This document shows positions 33,282 through 45,457 of a DNA stretch of 64,000 nt, in pieces. The notes under the pieces are model-generated. The model worked only from the letters and a program-made list of their open reading frames with translations, was not told where the DNA came from and made no database searches. Numbering within the stretch: the first letter of the stretch is position 1; every line of letters begins with the position of its first letter. The DNA comes from Sambucus nigra. Its lineage: Eukaryota; Streptophyta; Magnoliopsida; Dipsacales; Adoxaceae. The position numbers and the translations under genes are program-made. The DNA is taken from assembly GCA_949130495.1 (NCBI GenBank), contig OX422220.1:123689810-123753809 (forward strand), written 5' to 3'.

Positions 33282-35123
33282 GACAATGTGACACCCCGCC
33301 TAATTAAATACCGGGCAATCACTCCATTATTAAATTAAAATCAAGGTGAACAGTTGGTTCATTCTTAGCATCACTGTCGTAAAATAATTTTTTTCTAATT
33401 TAAACACCCTAGTTAATTAAGCTAAGTGTCAAAACTATTTTTAACATTACCTTCCAAATTTTATTTAAAGACAAAAGATTTAATTATTTACAACAATTCA
33501 TTATTAAAGAATCACACCACAATAATCCTGGAACATATAATCCAAATAATTTAAACATTCAACAACTAAATCCCAACATTAAAACTTAAAGTAAAACATC
33601 CAAACAGTAATAAGTCCCAAAGTGACAATACTAGAATTAACTGAATCACAATGTCCAAATAAACTACTGAATAATGGAAAGGGCGACACATGCCCCACTA
33701 AATGAGTATGCTAGGAGTGGAGTCAAATAAATGAAGTCGTCTAAGCAAGTGGCCTGCAACTCCCACCTAAGCTGCAGCGCGTTCCTTTCAAGGGATCCTA
33801 CGCAAGACGCCCCTGTGGCTGGACACCTATAATATATACATATATATATACAAGAGAGAAAGAGAAATAGAAACGGGTCAGAGCCTGATAGTGTAATTGA
33901 TTTAAAATTCGTTTAGCAAGTATTTAAAATGTTTACAGGCCAATGCAACAACATATTAGTGCGGCACTCTCTTGAGAAATTATCATCTCTCTTCTAATGT
34001 GCACGCCTATCGTACTAACCTTCCCAATGGACTATCTTATCTTATCTCGCACTAAACTTCCCAATGGTTTAACTTATCTTAGGTTACTCGTAAGATTTAA
34101 AACTGAACAATATAATTATTTAAAAGGAAAATTTCATTTAGTAAAAAATCTCTCATTTTAACTTTATTTATCTATAAAGTTTCCCAGTGTCATATTATAC
34201 TTTTCAAAATAAGTATTTCCAATTTGAGTCATTATACATGTCTTACTTACCATAACACAGTAGGCAGTTCCAAATTTCAGAATTTCATATATATATTAAA
34301 TACTCGTATAATATATATTCTAACAGCACCCCGCATAAAAATTATGGTGCGGGCATACTCTGCTATCGAATCCCCGTATCACTCGTACTAAGGGAAATAC
34401 AAGTTCGAAATCACTCTCGAACTGTATTAACACATACACAAACAATATTGAGGCAAAGCATAGTTTCCAAGTCCAAGAGGTCAGTACATACCCTCACGTC
34501 TCTTAGGACCGTCCGACTATCGATCCGATAGCCCGTACCTAGGATTCCTATCTTCTAGGGTACGAGTCAATATCTCCCATGAAGGCCCATTCGAGATAAG
34601 ACTCTCCCAGTGCAGTAACCCCAGGGATAGCAAGTAGCGCGGGCATGATTTTCACATGTATATAATATATGCATACACACAGTCATATAAATATACTACT
34701 TTTATCATATCAATTTAGGTTCATCCCACAACCCATAATCACGACATTTATCCTCATATCTCATTATTTAGTTTTCACGTATAACCGTTCATTTCTTACT
34801 TTGATTTGAATGGTCATTTCAACTTATTACGTAACACTCATAGACTTTATCCTCCCAAGTGTAGAATTCAGTAGGTTCTAGTCTAATTTCCAACGTAACC
34901 ATCTTACGCGTCTCTCCCCTTAATACATAATTTCATCGTCCCTTATATGTAAATATCCCAAAAATACCACTCTTGTCTTACATTAAAGGTCCCAAAATTA
35001 TTCATATGTCCTACTGGTCTTCTTTATCTCCCAAAACATTTTAATAAGGGTATCCAAGAATTATTCCTCATAAATTTAATTCAACTAATTTAAAAAGGGG
35101 AATTTAAGTCTGCCAGGAGGGGT

Positions 35124-35198
35124 CGATCGATCGAGGTCTGGGCCTCGATCGATCGAACCTTCGATCGATCGAAGCTCTTAGCTCGATCGATCGATCAA
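35124..35198. repeat. TCGATCGA palindrome cluster in LTR
   Basis: Five GATCGATC-type palindromes within 75 bases; conserved in the right LTR at 47477-47555 with a few substitutions. Role unknown. Confidence 0.8.
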
Positions 35199-35860
35199 GG
35201 AGATATGACGAATTCTACAGTTACCCGTTACAGGTTTTCTCACTAACTCCATTCAAATCCAAACTTTTCATTTCCAATCGTCCATAAATTGGTACTACTA
35301 ATAGTATATATCCATTCCATACATCTTTTACGTAAAGCATGCGAATTTCCATTAATAATCATGGATTAACAGGCCAAAATTCATGTAAATTTTAAGAACC
35401 CTAGAATTCTTTTTAACATGGTTCTAATCAGTTCTTTCCAAAATTTTCTTCTTCTAAAACATCAAAATTTCGTGGTTTAATCCTCTACATGTTAAGGGGT
35501 TTCCAGATTAACATTCAAATTATTACTACATGCGATTTCCTATCTCAAATTTGGATTTTCTTCCATAAAACTCATCCTAATCATCCCTAGACTAACATAA
35601 GTGATGAATTAACGAAAATAAGCAAGATAAACACTTGCCTGGTATTTTCGACGTTCTGGTTTGATGACGAATTTGGTGTGGTTGCGTTCCCCGTCGCGCG
35701 ATCTATGCGTTGGTGGTGGTGGCGGTGCAACCGGGTGAATCGTTGGCCTTGAATTGCTTGGAAAAGCCTCTCCTTCCCTCTCCTATGGCCATCACTTGTC
35801 TTTGGTTGTTTTAACCCTAGAAGACAACCTTAGACATCTGATATATCCCTTGAATTTTTC

Positions 35861-38237
35861 AGACCAAAGGGAATTACCTTGTAACAGTACGTCCCCTTAT
35901 CAGTGATGAAGGTTGTCTTCTCAGAGTCTTCGGCGTCCATGAAGATTTGGTTATAACCTGAATAAGCATCCATAAAGCTCATGAGCTCGTGCCCTGCTGT
36001 TGCGTCCACCATCTGGTCTATCCTAGGTAGGGGATAGCTGTCCTTCGGGCAAGACCTATTCAGGTCTGTGAAATCTACACACATCCGCCACTTTCCATTG
36101 GCCTTAGGCACGATCACTGCATTTGAGAGCCACTCTGGATAGGTGACCTCTCGTATGAACTCGGCCTCTTCCAAATTTTCCACCTCTTCCCGAATGACCT
36201 CATACTTCTCTCTGGAGTAAATTCTTCTCCTCTGCTTGATTGGCCTGGCATCCCTGTCCACGTTGTGCTTGTGGGTCATGACCTCAGGGTCTATACCAGG
36301 TATGTCGGTGTGGCTCCAGGCAAAGACACTCTGCCTCTTCCTGAGAAGGCTTACCAGCTCTTCCTTGATCTTTGGTTCTAGGTCCTTGCCGACCTGGACG
36401 GTTTTTTCTGGCTCGTCCTCATTGAGGACGATGGATTCTACCTCTTCCGCGGCCTCGCCCTTCTTCAGCTTTGTTTCATCTCTCGGGTCAAGAGTGTCTA
36501 TGCTGTAGGTGACGGTTGCTCTCTTATGGGCCTCCCTCTCTTCAGCTGAGTTGAAGTAACACTCCCGTGCCGTGGTCTGATCCCCCTGCACTTCCCCTAC
36601 CCCATAAGGAGTCGGGAATTTTAGCATTTGATGGACCGTTGACGGCACGGCTTCAAACTCCTTGAGGGCTACTCTTTCGATGATGAGGTTGTAGGCCGAG
36701 AAGACATTATCATCCATAACAAAAAAATTTATCTTCTTAGTCAGCCTCTTAGGCCACTCATCCCCCATGCGTACATCCATTTCATACATGCCCAATGGGT
36801 GCACCTTCTCACCACTGAAGCCTATCAAGGGGTGGTGGTAGGGTACTAGACTTGATCTTCTAAGACCCAAGCTTTTGAAATAAGGCCAGAACATCACATC
36901 TGCTGAGCTTCCCCCATCTATGAGGATTATCCCTACATCGCACCCATGCACCCTTATCGTTATGACCAAGGGGTCATCATGAGGGGCTAAGATTCCCTTG
37001 AAGTCGAGCCAGGAGAACCCCACCACTAGGGTCTTCATGTCCACCTTCGTTCTCTTCTGCACAGCGTCAGAAGACGTTAGGTTCACAACCTCAGACTTGA
37101 CCACCGACTTGGCCTCCGCTACATGAGCCTTTCTATCGGCTACCTCAGAGCCACCTCCTGCGAATCCCCCACATATGGTGCCAACTCCGAAGGAGATCAT
37201 TTCGACCCTCTTCACTGGGGTGTTGTCATCCCTGGGTGGGAGATCCGGGTCATCTCCATCATCACCCTCTGAATCATCATGCCTTCTGGCCGGGCCATCG
37301 CCACGGCACCTGTCGTCTCTTCTCTTCCTAGGGTCTTCTCTTCCACCTTTTGGGGCCTTGACATCCATATACTTTCTTAGCTTCCCGAATTTCAGCATCT
37401 TCTCAATCTCGTCCTTCAGGGCAAAGCATCTGTCTATGACATGGTCGTGATCCTGATGGAACTCACACCAGAGGTTTTTATTCCTCTTATGTGGCGGGGC
37501 CTTCAGTTTCTCTGGCCACCTCAGAGCCCGGTCAGTCTTGATCTCATTAAGAATGTGCTCACAGCTCACAGTTAGAGGAGTGTAGTGAGCGAACTTGTCA
37601 TCTGCAGACCTCTTCTTTCCCTCTTTCTTGGCCTGGGATCTCCCAGCGCTACCATGGTTCTCCTCCTCATATTTGGCGGCCATCGCCTCTTCCGCATTTA
37701 TCACTTTCCCTGCGGTGGACAACAGCTCTGCCATAGACTTGGGGGGGGGGGGGTCTTCCGCCAGCTTCCATAGTAGCTTTCCCTTCTGGAGGCCTCCTAT
37801 AAGGGCAGTCATGGCTATGCTCTCTTCGTAGTCCTCCACCTCTAACTTCTCCTTGTTGAATCTTGCTATGTAGTCTCTTAGGCTTTCACCCTTAGCCTGT
37901 TTGACATATAGGAGGTGGGTAGTCTTCTTTTGAGGTCTTACCCCAAAGCAGAAGTTGTGGATGAACTGCTCGGCCAACCCTTTGAAGTTTTCGATTGAAT
38001 TCTTTGGAAGAGAGGTGAACCATCTATGCGCGGCCCCCGTCAAGGTTCCTGAGAAGGCCCTGCACTTCATCTCATCAGGTATCGAGTAAATATCTACGGC
38101 TGACTGATACATCTCGATATGGTGCACTGGGTTAGTGCTGCCATCATACTTAGGAGTCACCGTAGGAGGCTTGAACTTAGCTGGGGTTGGGAACCCCACT
38201 ATCCTAGCTACAAATGGGGAGCCCTCCGAGTAGCCCC
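35861..38237 (-). pseudogene. Tat-type gag-protease-RT fragment
   Basis: Open from just below an amber codon at 38238-38240 down to the truncation. It opens with FPTPAKFKPPTVTPKYDGSTNP and HRWFTSLPKNSIENFKGLAEQF, a retrotransposon gag domain. A linker rich in Lys, Arg and Asp follows, with a knuckle-like WCEFHQDHDHVIDRC. The protease has IILIDGGSSADVMFW; DGGSSAD is the Tat/Athila active-site form. RT follows with EFIREVTYPEWLSNAVIV, KWRMCVDFTDLNRSCPKDSYPLP and FMDAYSGYNQI, and ends at KVIPFGLKN. The YxDD box, RNase H and integrase are absent. The last ~10 codons before the stop near 35830 are Tekay LTR sequence read through. Frame is shared with the upstream gag block. Confidence 0.88.
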
Positions 38238-38240
38238 TCT

Positions 38241-39129
38241 ATAATGGGTCCCTACTCTTGATGAGGTCCCCTATCTTCTCCTCGAGACGTTGGATTGAGT
38301 CATTCCAGGGTCTTCTCTCCTCAACTTGGCCGAGGTTATCCCCTGCCACCTCTCTGCGATGGACAGAGGGTTCCCCAACTGCGACCCGCTGACTGTTGAC
38401 CTCTTCCTGTTCCCTGGCTCTTCTCTCCATGGGTCGGCCTTGATCTGGCCGAGCCTGCCTATCCCCTCTTTGGGAGCCTGCTGCACTCCTTGACCTTGAT
38501 AGCCTGTGTCTTAGGTCATTAACTGGACCCAGCCTCTCGAAGGCCGAGCCTCTTCTCAACCTGTTGAAGGCCGACCCCCTCTGTTGGGCCTCATCTCTTC
38601 TTCGGCCAACACATCCTTGGCTCTGCCTATCGAAGGCCGACCCTCTTTGTTGGTCCTCGTCTCTTCTTCGGCCGACACATCCTTGGATTTGCCTAAGAGG
38701 TCGTACGGTGTTATCTGACACCTCATATGGCTCCCAGCAGTCTTCTGGGGCCTCTTCTGCTCCTAGGTCATCATACTTGTCCTCTGGGCAAGGGTTTCCT
38801 TGCCTCCCCAGGCGCAAGCGCCAAGGGTCAGCAACGTCCCTCCTCCGCTGAGGTGCAGGTTGGTCCTTCATCGGTGCCTGGGGTGGTCCCCTGGCATCTG
38901 GCTGTGGATGAACCGCCGCCGGAGTGATCATATCCGGTGAGACCCCAGGCGATCTCATCATCATGGTTTGGCTGAGCTGTACAAATTGCTCCTTCATCGC
39001 TTGTTGTGTTGCATCCAAATATTTCAAGGCAGCTGCCACCTCCGCCATTTCGGACTGGGGTGGAGCCTGACTGGAGCTAGCTCCTCCACCTCCGGGTGGC
39101 GGAAGAGGCGGCGGCAAGTCGGGTGCCAT
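38241..39129 (-). pseudogene. Tat-type gag N-terminal region
   Basis: Starts ATG 39129 (MAPDLPPPLPPPGGGGASSSQ), about 155 bases downstream of the PBS. A Pro/Gly-rich start is followed by a helical segment (MAEVAAALKYLDATQQAMKEQF) and an Arg-rich low-complexity region with 22-residue tandem repeats (QGCVGRRRDE.QQRGSAF). It is in frame with the gag-pol block; only the TAG at 38238-38240 separates them. Probably the structural N-terminus of Gag. The stop could be a mutation or a readthrough site; I favour mutation. Confidence 0.75.
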
Positions 39130-39284
39130 GCGTTAACTGTATAGAGCTTTAGTAGCAGGTGAGCTTAATACCTTAAAGGACCTCTTTCAATGGTGAAACA
39201 TCTCCACATAAGGGGTGGTTCCTGGTTCACCACCAGAGTCTCCGGTGAGGTAAAGTAGAAAAAGAGGAAGAGATAGCCTCTCGA

Positions 39285-39302
39285 TTCCCACAGACGGCGC
39301 CA
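39285..39302 (-). other. Tat primer-binding site
   Basis: The complement reads TGGCGCCGTCTGTGGGAA, three bases inside the LTR. TGGCGCCGT matches the 3' end of plant tRNA-Asp, the primer commonly reported for Tat-type elements; the rest diverges. Confidence 0.7.
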
Positions 39303-39305
39303 AAA

Positions 39306-40228
39306 TGATGATGCTGGGAATCAGCACCACCAGGTGAGGTGTTTCCAAGCTCAATACAAGTATAACAATGGTGGTACAGCTGTAAAAGGGGACAAGAGAA
39401 GGAGGTGAGGATATGAAGAATGAACACAGGAATATAGGTGGTTCAGCCAATTTGGCCTACGTCCACAGTGGGTGTGTGAGCAATATCACTGACTGTAGGC
39501 ACTAATGGCCATGGATACAATTCACTCCAGCTCTCTCTCTCTACTGTATATGTATTTAGACAGAGTTTGGCTAGGGTTAAATCATCTGGATCCTTTTGCA
39601 AGGTAGGGGATGACCCCTATATATAGTGTCTAGGGGGTGCAATGTACCCCCCATGCATGCAGTGAGCATGTGTGTGGTATCCTCACCAATGTGGGAATGC
39701 CACCTGTCCTTGTCACATGTAAGCAATGATGATGAAATATTCTCCCACGTGTGGAGAATAATCTTGTTGTAACTGATTTGTGCCTAGGTGTCCTTATCCA
39801 AATGTCAACAGATGCTCGACAGTCATGTTGGTTAATGGCCTCGGCCTAGGGGAGGCCGAGCTATCAAGGCTGGATGTCCGCTCAATCCACGAAGTGCCAT
39901 GAGGAATCTCGGCCTCATGTCAGCCGAGGTATACGCTCGGGTCGGCCTGAGCCGAGGTATGATCCATGTTGAAGAATGTGGCTTCTTGTTATCTCGGCCT
40001 TCAGATGGCCGAGGTTGCTATTCTGGGGTACTTGAGGATGCTGTTGATGTCTGCGGCATGCGCAGTCTCCTTGGTGAGGTGTATATAGAAGCGTCGGCCC
40101 GGGCCGAGGTAGTCCTGGCCGAGGGATGATATCGTGGGCCCCTGCCCCTCATGGGGATGGCCAATGTCTCGGCTATCATCTCAGCCGAGGTAGGTATCCC
40201 TGGGCCGAGGTTATACTTGGGCATATCA
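39306..40228 (-). repeat. 5' LTR of the Tat element
   Basis: 923 bp, TGATGATGCTGG to GGGCATATCA on the plus strand. A dense series of CGGCC...GGCCGAGGT motifs fills about 39838-40212. The U5-like part near 39430-39480 matches the LTR at 13300-13760. Confidence 0.82.
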
Positions 40229-40790
40229 GGTTTAATTACCTAAAAATGTAAAATGTCCAAAATGCCCTCCTGGGGTACTAATTAAGCCTAAAAATGCCCC
40301 GAGACCCAAACTAAACCCCCGAGTACACTTTTCTGACTATATCGACCCTTCCGGACACTTTGGCGCACTCAAAACGACCATATAAGCGACTTATAATATA
40401 TTTACTTTTATTCATCAATATTTAGTCCCGACGCGACACAGGCGCGTCCCGACTCAAATTTCCAAAATGATCATTTTATTCACTCGTGACATTTAATATA
40501 ACCAATATTATATATTACTTTGCTCATTAGTAATATTCAACAAATTTTCCATTGTTACTAACTCTCATCACGTTAATAATTATAAAATAATTAATTTCCG
40601 AATTTATATTAACCAATATTATATATTACTTTGCTCATTAGTAATATTCAACAAATTTTCCATAATTACTAACTCTCATCATGTTAATAATTATAACATA
40701 ATTAATTTCCAGATTTATATTAAATAATTAATTCACATTAAATTTAATAAATTCCCAAATTAATATAGCATAAAAATACGGGGTATTACA

Positions 40791-40804
40791 GACTTACCCC
40801 CTAA
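40791..40804 (-). other. Tekay polypurine tract
   Basis: The complement reads TTAGGGGGTAAGTC directly inside the left LTR. Confidence 0.65.
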
Positions 40805-41061
40805 TAACGGAATTTTGTCCCGAAATTCAAAAAATAAGGCGTACATGGTAAGAATAAATCTAGGTATCTCTCGTGCATATCTGGCTCGCGCTTCCAAGTG
40901 GACTCCTCCACATTATGATGCTCCCACTGGACCCTTACAAGTGGAACTACCTTCGACCTCAATCTTCTCTCGCTATGGTCTAGGATAGCCATCGGTCTCT
41001 CCTCGTAAGAGATGTCAGGCTGTAAGTCTATCTCATCTATCGCAATGTGGGTATGGACCAT
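40801..41061 (-). pseudogene. Tekay chromodomain
   Basis: The translation ends the polyprotein: ILDHSERRLRSKVVPLVRVQWEHHNVEESTWKRE and then MHERYLDLF. V.V.W..H....STWE is the chromodomain core, which binds modified histone tails and is thought to steer integration to heterochromatin. It is separated from the integrase block by a stop near 41077. Confidence 0.8.
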
Positions 41062-41076
41062 ATCATCCCGAAGATA

Positions 41077-42050
41077 TCATCTCAACGACGAGATGTGAAA
41101 TACATTGTGAATGCGATGTAAATGCTCTGGCAGTCCCAATCTGTATGCTACCGGCCCAATCCTCTCGATAATGGGAAATGGTCCCACGTACCTCGGGGCC
41201 AATTTCCCTTTATTTTCGAACATCATCACTCCTTTCATAGGAGATACACGTAGTAACACTTGGTCCCCCACATTAAACTCCTGGAAGAACCGTTTCGCAT
41301 CGGCGTAGCTCTTCTGCCTGTCCTGGGCTACTCTAATGCGACTCCTGATCATCTCAATCCTCGCGGAGGTTTCCTAAATCACCTCTGGTCCTAGAAACTT
41401 ATTATCCCCCACCTCGAGCCAACAAGTTGGGGAATGACAAGACCTGCCATACAAAGCCTCAAATGGAGCCATGCCAATCGTGAACTGATAAGAGTTATTA
41501 TAAGCAAACTCTACCAGTGGAAGATGTGGCTCCCAACCTCCACCAAAATCAAGAACACACATGCGTAGCATATCCTCCAACATCTGATTAGTATGCTATG
41601 TCTGTCCATCTGTCTGTGGGTGATAAGTTGAACTCAACCTCAACTCAGTACCCATAGCCTCCTGAAAGCTTTCCCAAAAATGCGACACGAAAATCTTTTC
41701 TCTGTCTGACACAATATTCAGGGGCACCCCATGTAATCTGACAATCTCAGTAATGAACAACTGGGCATACTGACCCGTGGTATAGTCTGTCCGCACCAGC
41801 AGAAAGTGAGCCACCTTGGTCAAACGGTCTACAATCACCCAGATAGAGTCATGGCCCCGCTGTGATGTAGGCAACCCTCTAATAAAATCCATGGAAATAC
41901 TTTCCCACTTCCACGCGGGTACTTCCAATGGCTGAAGCAACCCTGACGATTTCTGATGGTCCACCTTTACCAGCTGGCAGGTAGAACACTTGGACACGAA
42001 CTCAGCGATGTCCTTCTTCATCCCACTCCACCAGTATTGTCACCTCATAT
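41077..42050 (-). pseudogene. Tekay integrase
   Basis: 42021-41596 contains the zinc-binding end (CSTCQLVKVDHQK), the first Asp in MDFIRGLP, the second in IVSDREKIF, and ESFQEAMGTELRLSSTYHPQTDGQT with the third acidic residue. Family members read SDRD where this copy has SDRE. 41583-41374 continues with FGGGWEPHLPLVEFAYNNS and FEALYGRSC. 41352-41077 has the C-terminal GPF/Y module ([19 protein letters not shown]). Stops near 41584 and 41353 break it. Confidence 0.88.
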
Positions 42051-42252
42051 CATGGTACATCTTATCTCCTCCAGGATGTACCACAAATCGGGACCCATGA
42101 AACTGAGTCATCACTGCATGACGTAATTCTGCTCCTTCTGGAACCACCAAACTCCCATTAAACCTCAAACCCCCATCAGAACTAACAGAATAGGACTCAG
42201 CACCCTCGACTAAAAGTCGTACAATCTGCTGCTGGCAAAACGGGTCTGTGGT

Positions 42253-42930
42253 CTATGCCTGTATCACCCTCATAACAATCTCGAGTGTCACTGTCATAAC
42301 AGATATGAAGGAACGGCCTACTGCGTCCTGGTGACCCAACTCCTTCCACTTTGCTTTCCAGACGTTCGCTACCTCGTCTACCGGTCTACGGATTAACGCA
42401 TCAGCAACTACGTTGGCCTTCCCTAAATGGTACTGTATATCGAACTGATAGTCCTTCACAAACTCTAACCATCTGCACTGATGCATATTCAGCTCTCGCT
42501 GAGTGAACAAGTACTGTAGTGACTTGTGGTCTGTGAACAAATGGAATTTCTCCCCCAATAAATAGTGCCTCCATATTCTTAATGCAAAAACGATCACTGC
42601 TAACTCCAGGTCATGGGTGGGGTAATTCTTCTCATGCGGATTAATCTTACGGGAGGCAAAAGCTATAGCCTTCTCTTCCTGCTGAAGTACTCCCCCAAGT
42701 CCCCGTAAAGAGGCATCGGTGTAAACCAGGTAGTCCACACCCGACTTCGGTAAGGCAAGGATTAGTGCTGAAGTAAGCTTGTCTTTCAACTCGTCGAAAG
42801 CCAATCGACAAGCATCATCCCAAACATATGGTACCCCTTTGCGAGTCAGATTCGTCAATGGACCCGCCATTTTGGAGAATCCCCGAATGAATCTCTTGTA
42901 GTATCCGGCTAACCCCAAGAAACTATGCAC
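42253..42930 (-). pseudogene. Tekay RNase H
   Basis: Open block: [21 protein letters not shown] (RT connection), [13 protein letters not shown] with the first Asp, [23 protein letters not shown] with the Glu, [14 protein letters not shown] with the second Asp, and [14 protein letters not shown]. All the core acidic residues are visible. The block ends in family-style linker sequence before the integrase zinc domain. Confidence 0.88.
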
Positions 42931-43050
42931 TTCCGTAGGTGTCGTGGGCTATCCCCACTCCCTCACTGCTGACACTTTACTCGGGTCAACCGCTATCCCC
43001 TGTTCAGAAACAACATGCCCCAAGAACTGAACTTCTCGCAACCAGAATCA

Positions 43051-43740
43051 TCACTTCTCGTACTTAGCATACTGATGCTCTCGTAGAGTCTGAAGAACCT
43101 GTCTCAAGTGCTCGGCATGCTCCTCCTTGGAGTATGGATATATCAAAATTTCATCTATGAAGACGATGAAAAACTGATCCAAGAACTCTCTGAACACTCG
43201 GTTCATTAAGTCCATGAACAGAGCTGGAGCATTTGTGAGGCCGAATGGCATCACTCTGAACTCGTAAGACCCATATCGCGTCAAGAAGGCAGTCTTTGAA
43301 ACATCCTGCTCCCTAATACATAGCTGATGGTACCCCGACCTCAGATCTATCTTCGAAAAGAAAGTTACTCCCCTCAGCTGGTCGAACAGATCATCGATTC
43401 AAGGCAACGGATACTTATTACGTATCGTGACCTTGTTCAACTCCCGGTAGTCCACACATAGCCTTAGTGAACCATCTCTCTTTTTCACAAACAGAACTGG
43501 AGCGCCCCAAGGTGAGGTACTCCTGCGAATGAAGCCCTGACCTAACAGCTGCTCTATCTGATCTTGTAACTCTCGCATCTCTGTCGGAGCCATACGGTAT
43601 AGAGCGCGTGTTATCGGTCTAGTATTCGGTAATAAATCTATGACAAAGTCTATCTCTCGACTGGGAAGTAAGCCTGGTATCTCCTGAAAGACATCGAAAT
43701 ACTCATGAACAACTGGGATCGAGTCTAAGGGAATCAAAAC
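43051..43740 (-). pseudogene. Tekay reverse transcriptase
   Basis: 43737-43399 has [43 protein letters not shown] and KYPLP. The frame is then stopped by TGA at 43399-43401 where the family has Arg, a change consistent with CpG decay. The next block has [28 protein letters not shown] and [11 protein letters not shown]. The catalytic FIDD is FIDE here. Stops and this substitution make it inactive. Confidence 0.88.
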
Positions 43741-43821
43741 CTACTTAGAGGTATCCTCCTCTATGTAATACAAATCGGTCGAGCCTCCCTTTGGGAGAGG
43801 CATCGACACTACAAAAATCTC

Positions 43822-44121
43822 TTACCCCGGAATGACAAAGACAATACTCCCCCCGAAACAATCAATCATGGCTCTGTAAGCTGCGAGCCAATCCATACCG
43901 ATAATAACATCGTGCTCATGCATATCTAAGACTAACATGTCTGCAGGTAATACCAAACTACCAATCTCTACCCCCACTCCCCGGCATATAAAGAAAATAA
44001 GCGAACCATTCCCCAGTGGTGAGTCTACACACGTTACAGTGCTCTCTGCTGTGGCTAATAACCCTAAGGTCTTCCCAAAATGCGTAGCTATAAAATAGTG
44101 CGTCGCCCCAGTGTCAAACAA
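43822..44121 (-). pseudogene. Tekay aspartic protease
   Basis: FDTGATHYFIATHFGKTLGL near the start gives the active-site DTGATH; HDVIIGMDWLAAYRAMIDC gives the flap-side IGMDWL. A TGA lies just upstream (about 44127). Length and motif spacing fit chromovirus proteases. Confidence 0.85.
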
Positions 44122-44139
44122 AACTCAACCCATATTACT

Positions 44140-45457
44140 ATGGATAGGAAACATACCCTCAATTGCGGGTGGTGCCTGTGGAGCTGCTGCCTGGTGGACG
44201 TTATAGACACGTCCATACTGTAATTTCCCCTACTGCACTGGAGCTGCTGGAACGGCTGGCACTTGGGCTGGTGCTGGGAGAGCAGCTGGAAAAGTGGCCT
44301 CTGTGGATCATTATGGGCACCCTGATGCTGTGGGTCCCTCTCTCCCTCTGGACAATCCTGGCGCTTATGGCATGCTTGCCACACACAAAACATCGGCCTC
44401 TGAAGTTACCTCCCCTCTGACCCTGCTGGTTGTTACCACCTCGCCACTGGCCCTGTTGGCCCTGATGAAAATTCTGTTGGCCCTACTGTTAACCCTGCTG
44501 TTGTCGGTGTTGGCCTTGCTGGCCTTGTTGATTAGGCTGACCCTATTGGCCCTGTCTATAACCCCCAAATCCCTGTCTGGAATCACCTGAACGAAATCTC
44601 TTAGCAGGGTCCCCCTGATGGGAACTCTACTCGTGCTCACGAGTCTATCCTTGAGATATCGGTGCTCCACTAGCACTACTACTATCGGTCCTGTCCTGCT
44701 GGCTGGACTCTACAGCTCTCTTGCTTCCCTACAGATGGAAGCGGTGATCCTAGCAATGTAGTAACGCAGCATTGAGTACATCAGTGAAAGTACTCAGAGA
44801 TAGATTCCCTATGAGGTGCTGACGGATCCTCCAAGCTAACCCGTCCACAAACAGCATTATCTTCTTACCCTCAGTGGGTGCCTCATCTAGCACTATGGTG
44901 AGAAGTCTCGTGAACTCCTCCTCATACTCAGCAACGATAGAATTTTCCTATTTAAAATTCAGTAATTTCCGCCTCATCTCAGTCTTCACGGCGGGTGGAA
45001 AGTACATGCGGTCACACCGCTCCCAAAATGACTAAATCGGGATCGTGTCCCTCTCCTCCAAGGTGGTGGTGGTCTCCCACCACTGCAAAGCGTCCCCCAC
45101 CAGCTTAAAGGAAGCCAACAACTGTTTTTGCACGTCTTTGCACTCATACATACGAAGATGTCGCTGGATATCTTTCTTCCATTGGCTGACGATGATGATA
45201 TTTGAACTACCAGAGAACTCAGGGGGATGCGCCTTCTGAAAGGCATCCCTAACCCGCTCCCACGCAGATGGAAGTTGTGCAGGTACTGGAGCCACTGCCT
45301 GAATCTGGGGTGGAGCCTACTGAACCACCACTAGCGCGGCATTCACCGCCTGAGCAACAATAGCGGCTACCTCATTAGCATTCATCGTACCCTGTGCCGG
45401 AGCTGCTGGATGCTCGGCTTGGGCACACCTATCCTTTGGTGCACGTCTCGGAGGCAT
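44140..45457 (-). pseudogene. Tekay gag
   Basis: Starts ATG 45457 (MPPRRAPKDRC), about 170 bases inside the PBS. Same-frame blocks follow: NANEVAAIVAQAVNAALV; then AWERVRDAFQKAHPPEFSGSS, VSQWKKDIQRHL and LVGDALQWWETT (retrotransposon gag domain); then EYEEEFTRLL and IMLFVDGL. Stops at about 45317 and 45032, plus further ones, interrupt it. The end is Gln/Gly-rich (GQQGQ runs near 44430-44560) and leads to a broken CCHC knuckle near 44395 (CFVCGK in one frame, CHKRQDC in another), so a frameshift sits inside the knuckle. Confidence 0.82.

Larger units (their letters stand above)
35861..40228 (-). mobile_element. Tat-type Ty3/gypsy element, truncated in RT, nested in the Tekay LTR
   Basis: From high to low coordinates: 5' LTR, PBS, gag, protease and the first half of RT, which stops abruptly at the FGLKN motif, where the sequence rejoins the Tekay LTR. 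No second LTR is present. The coding region is nearly intact and less AT-rich than its surroundings, so the insertion is young. The left junction falls in ATTTTTC, which could belong to either partner, suggesting a microhomology deletion. A few Tekay LTR bases (GTG, compared with 48211-48213) are also missing. Confidence 0.88.
33287..40790 (-). repeat. 3' (left) LTR of the Tekay element, split by a Tat insertion
   Basis: Starts TGTGACACCCCGCC and ends GGGTATTACA at 40790. It is split at about 35860/40229; flanking sequence on both sides matches the uninterrupted right LTR near 48205-48225. It contains a cluster of TCGATCGA palindromes at 35124-35198. Near 40497-40730 a block of about 115 bases beginning ATATAACCAATATTATATATT occurs twice in tandem, and the right LTR has the same pair. 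Confidence 0.9.

Noticed and set aside
36236..38927. Several plus-strand frames opposite the Tat gag-pol
   Set aside because: Shadows of the long minus-strand frame; no domain recognised.
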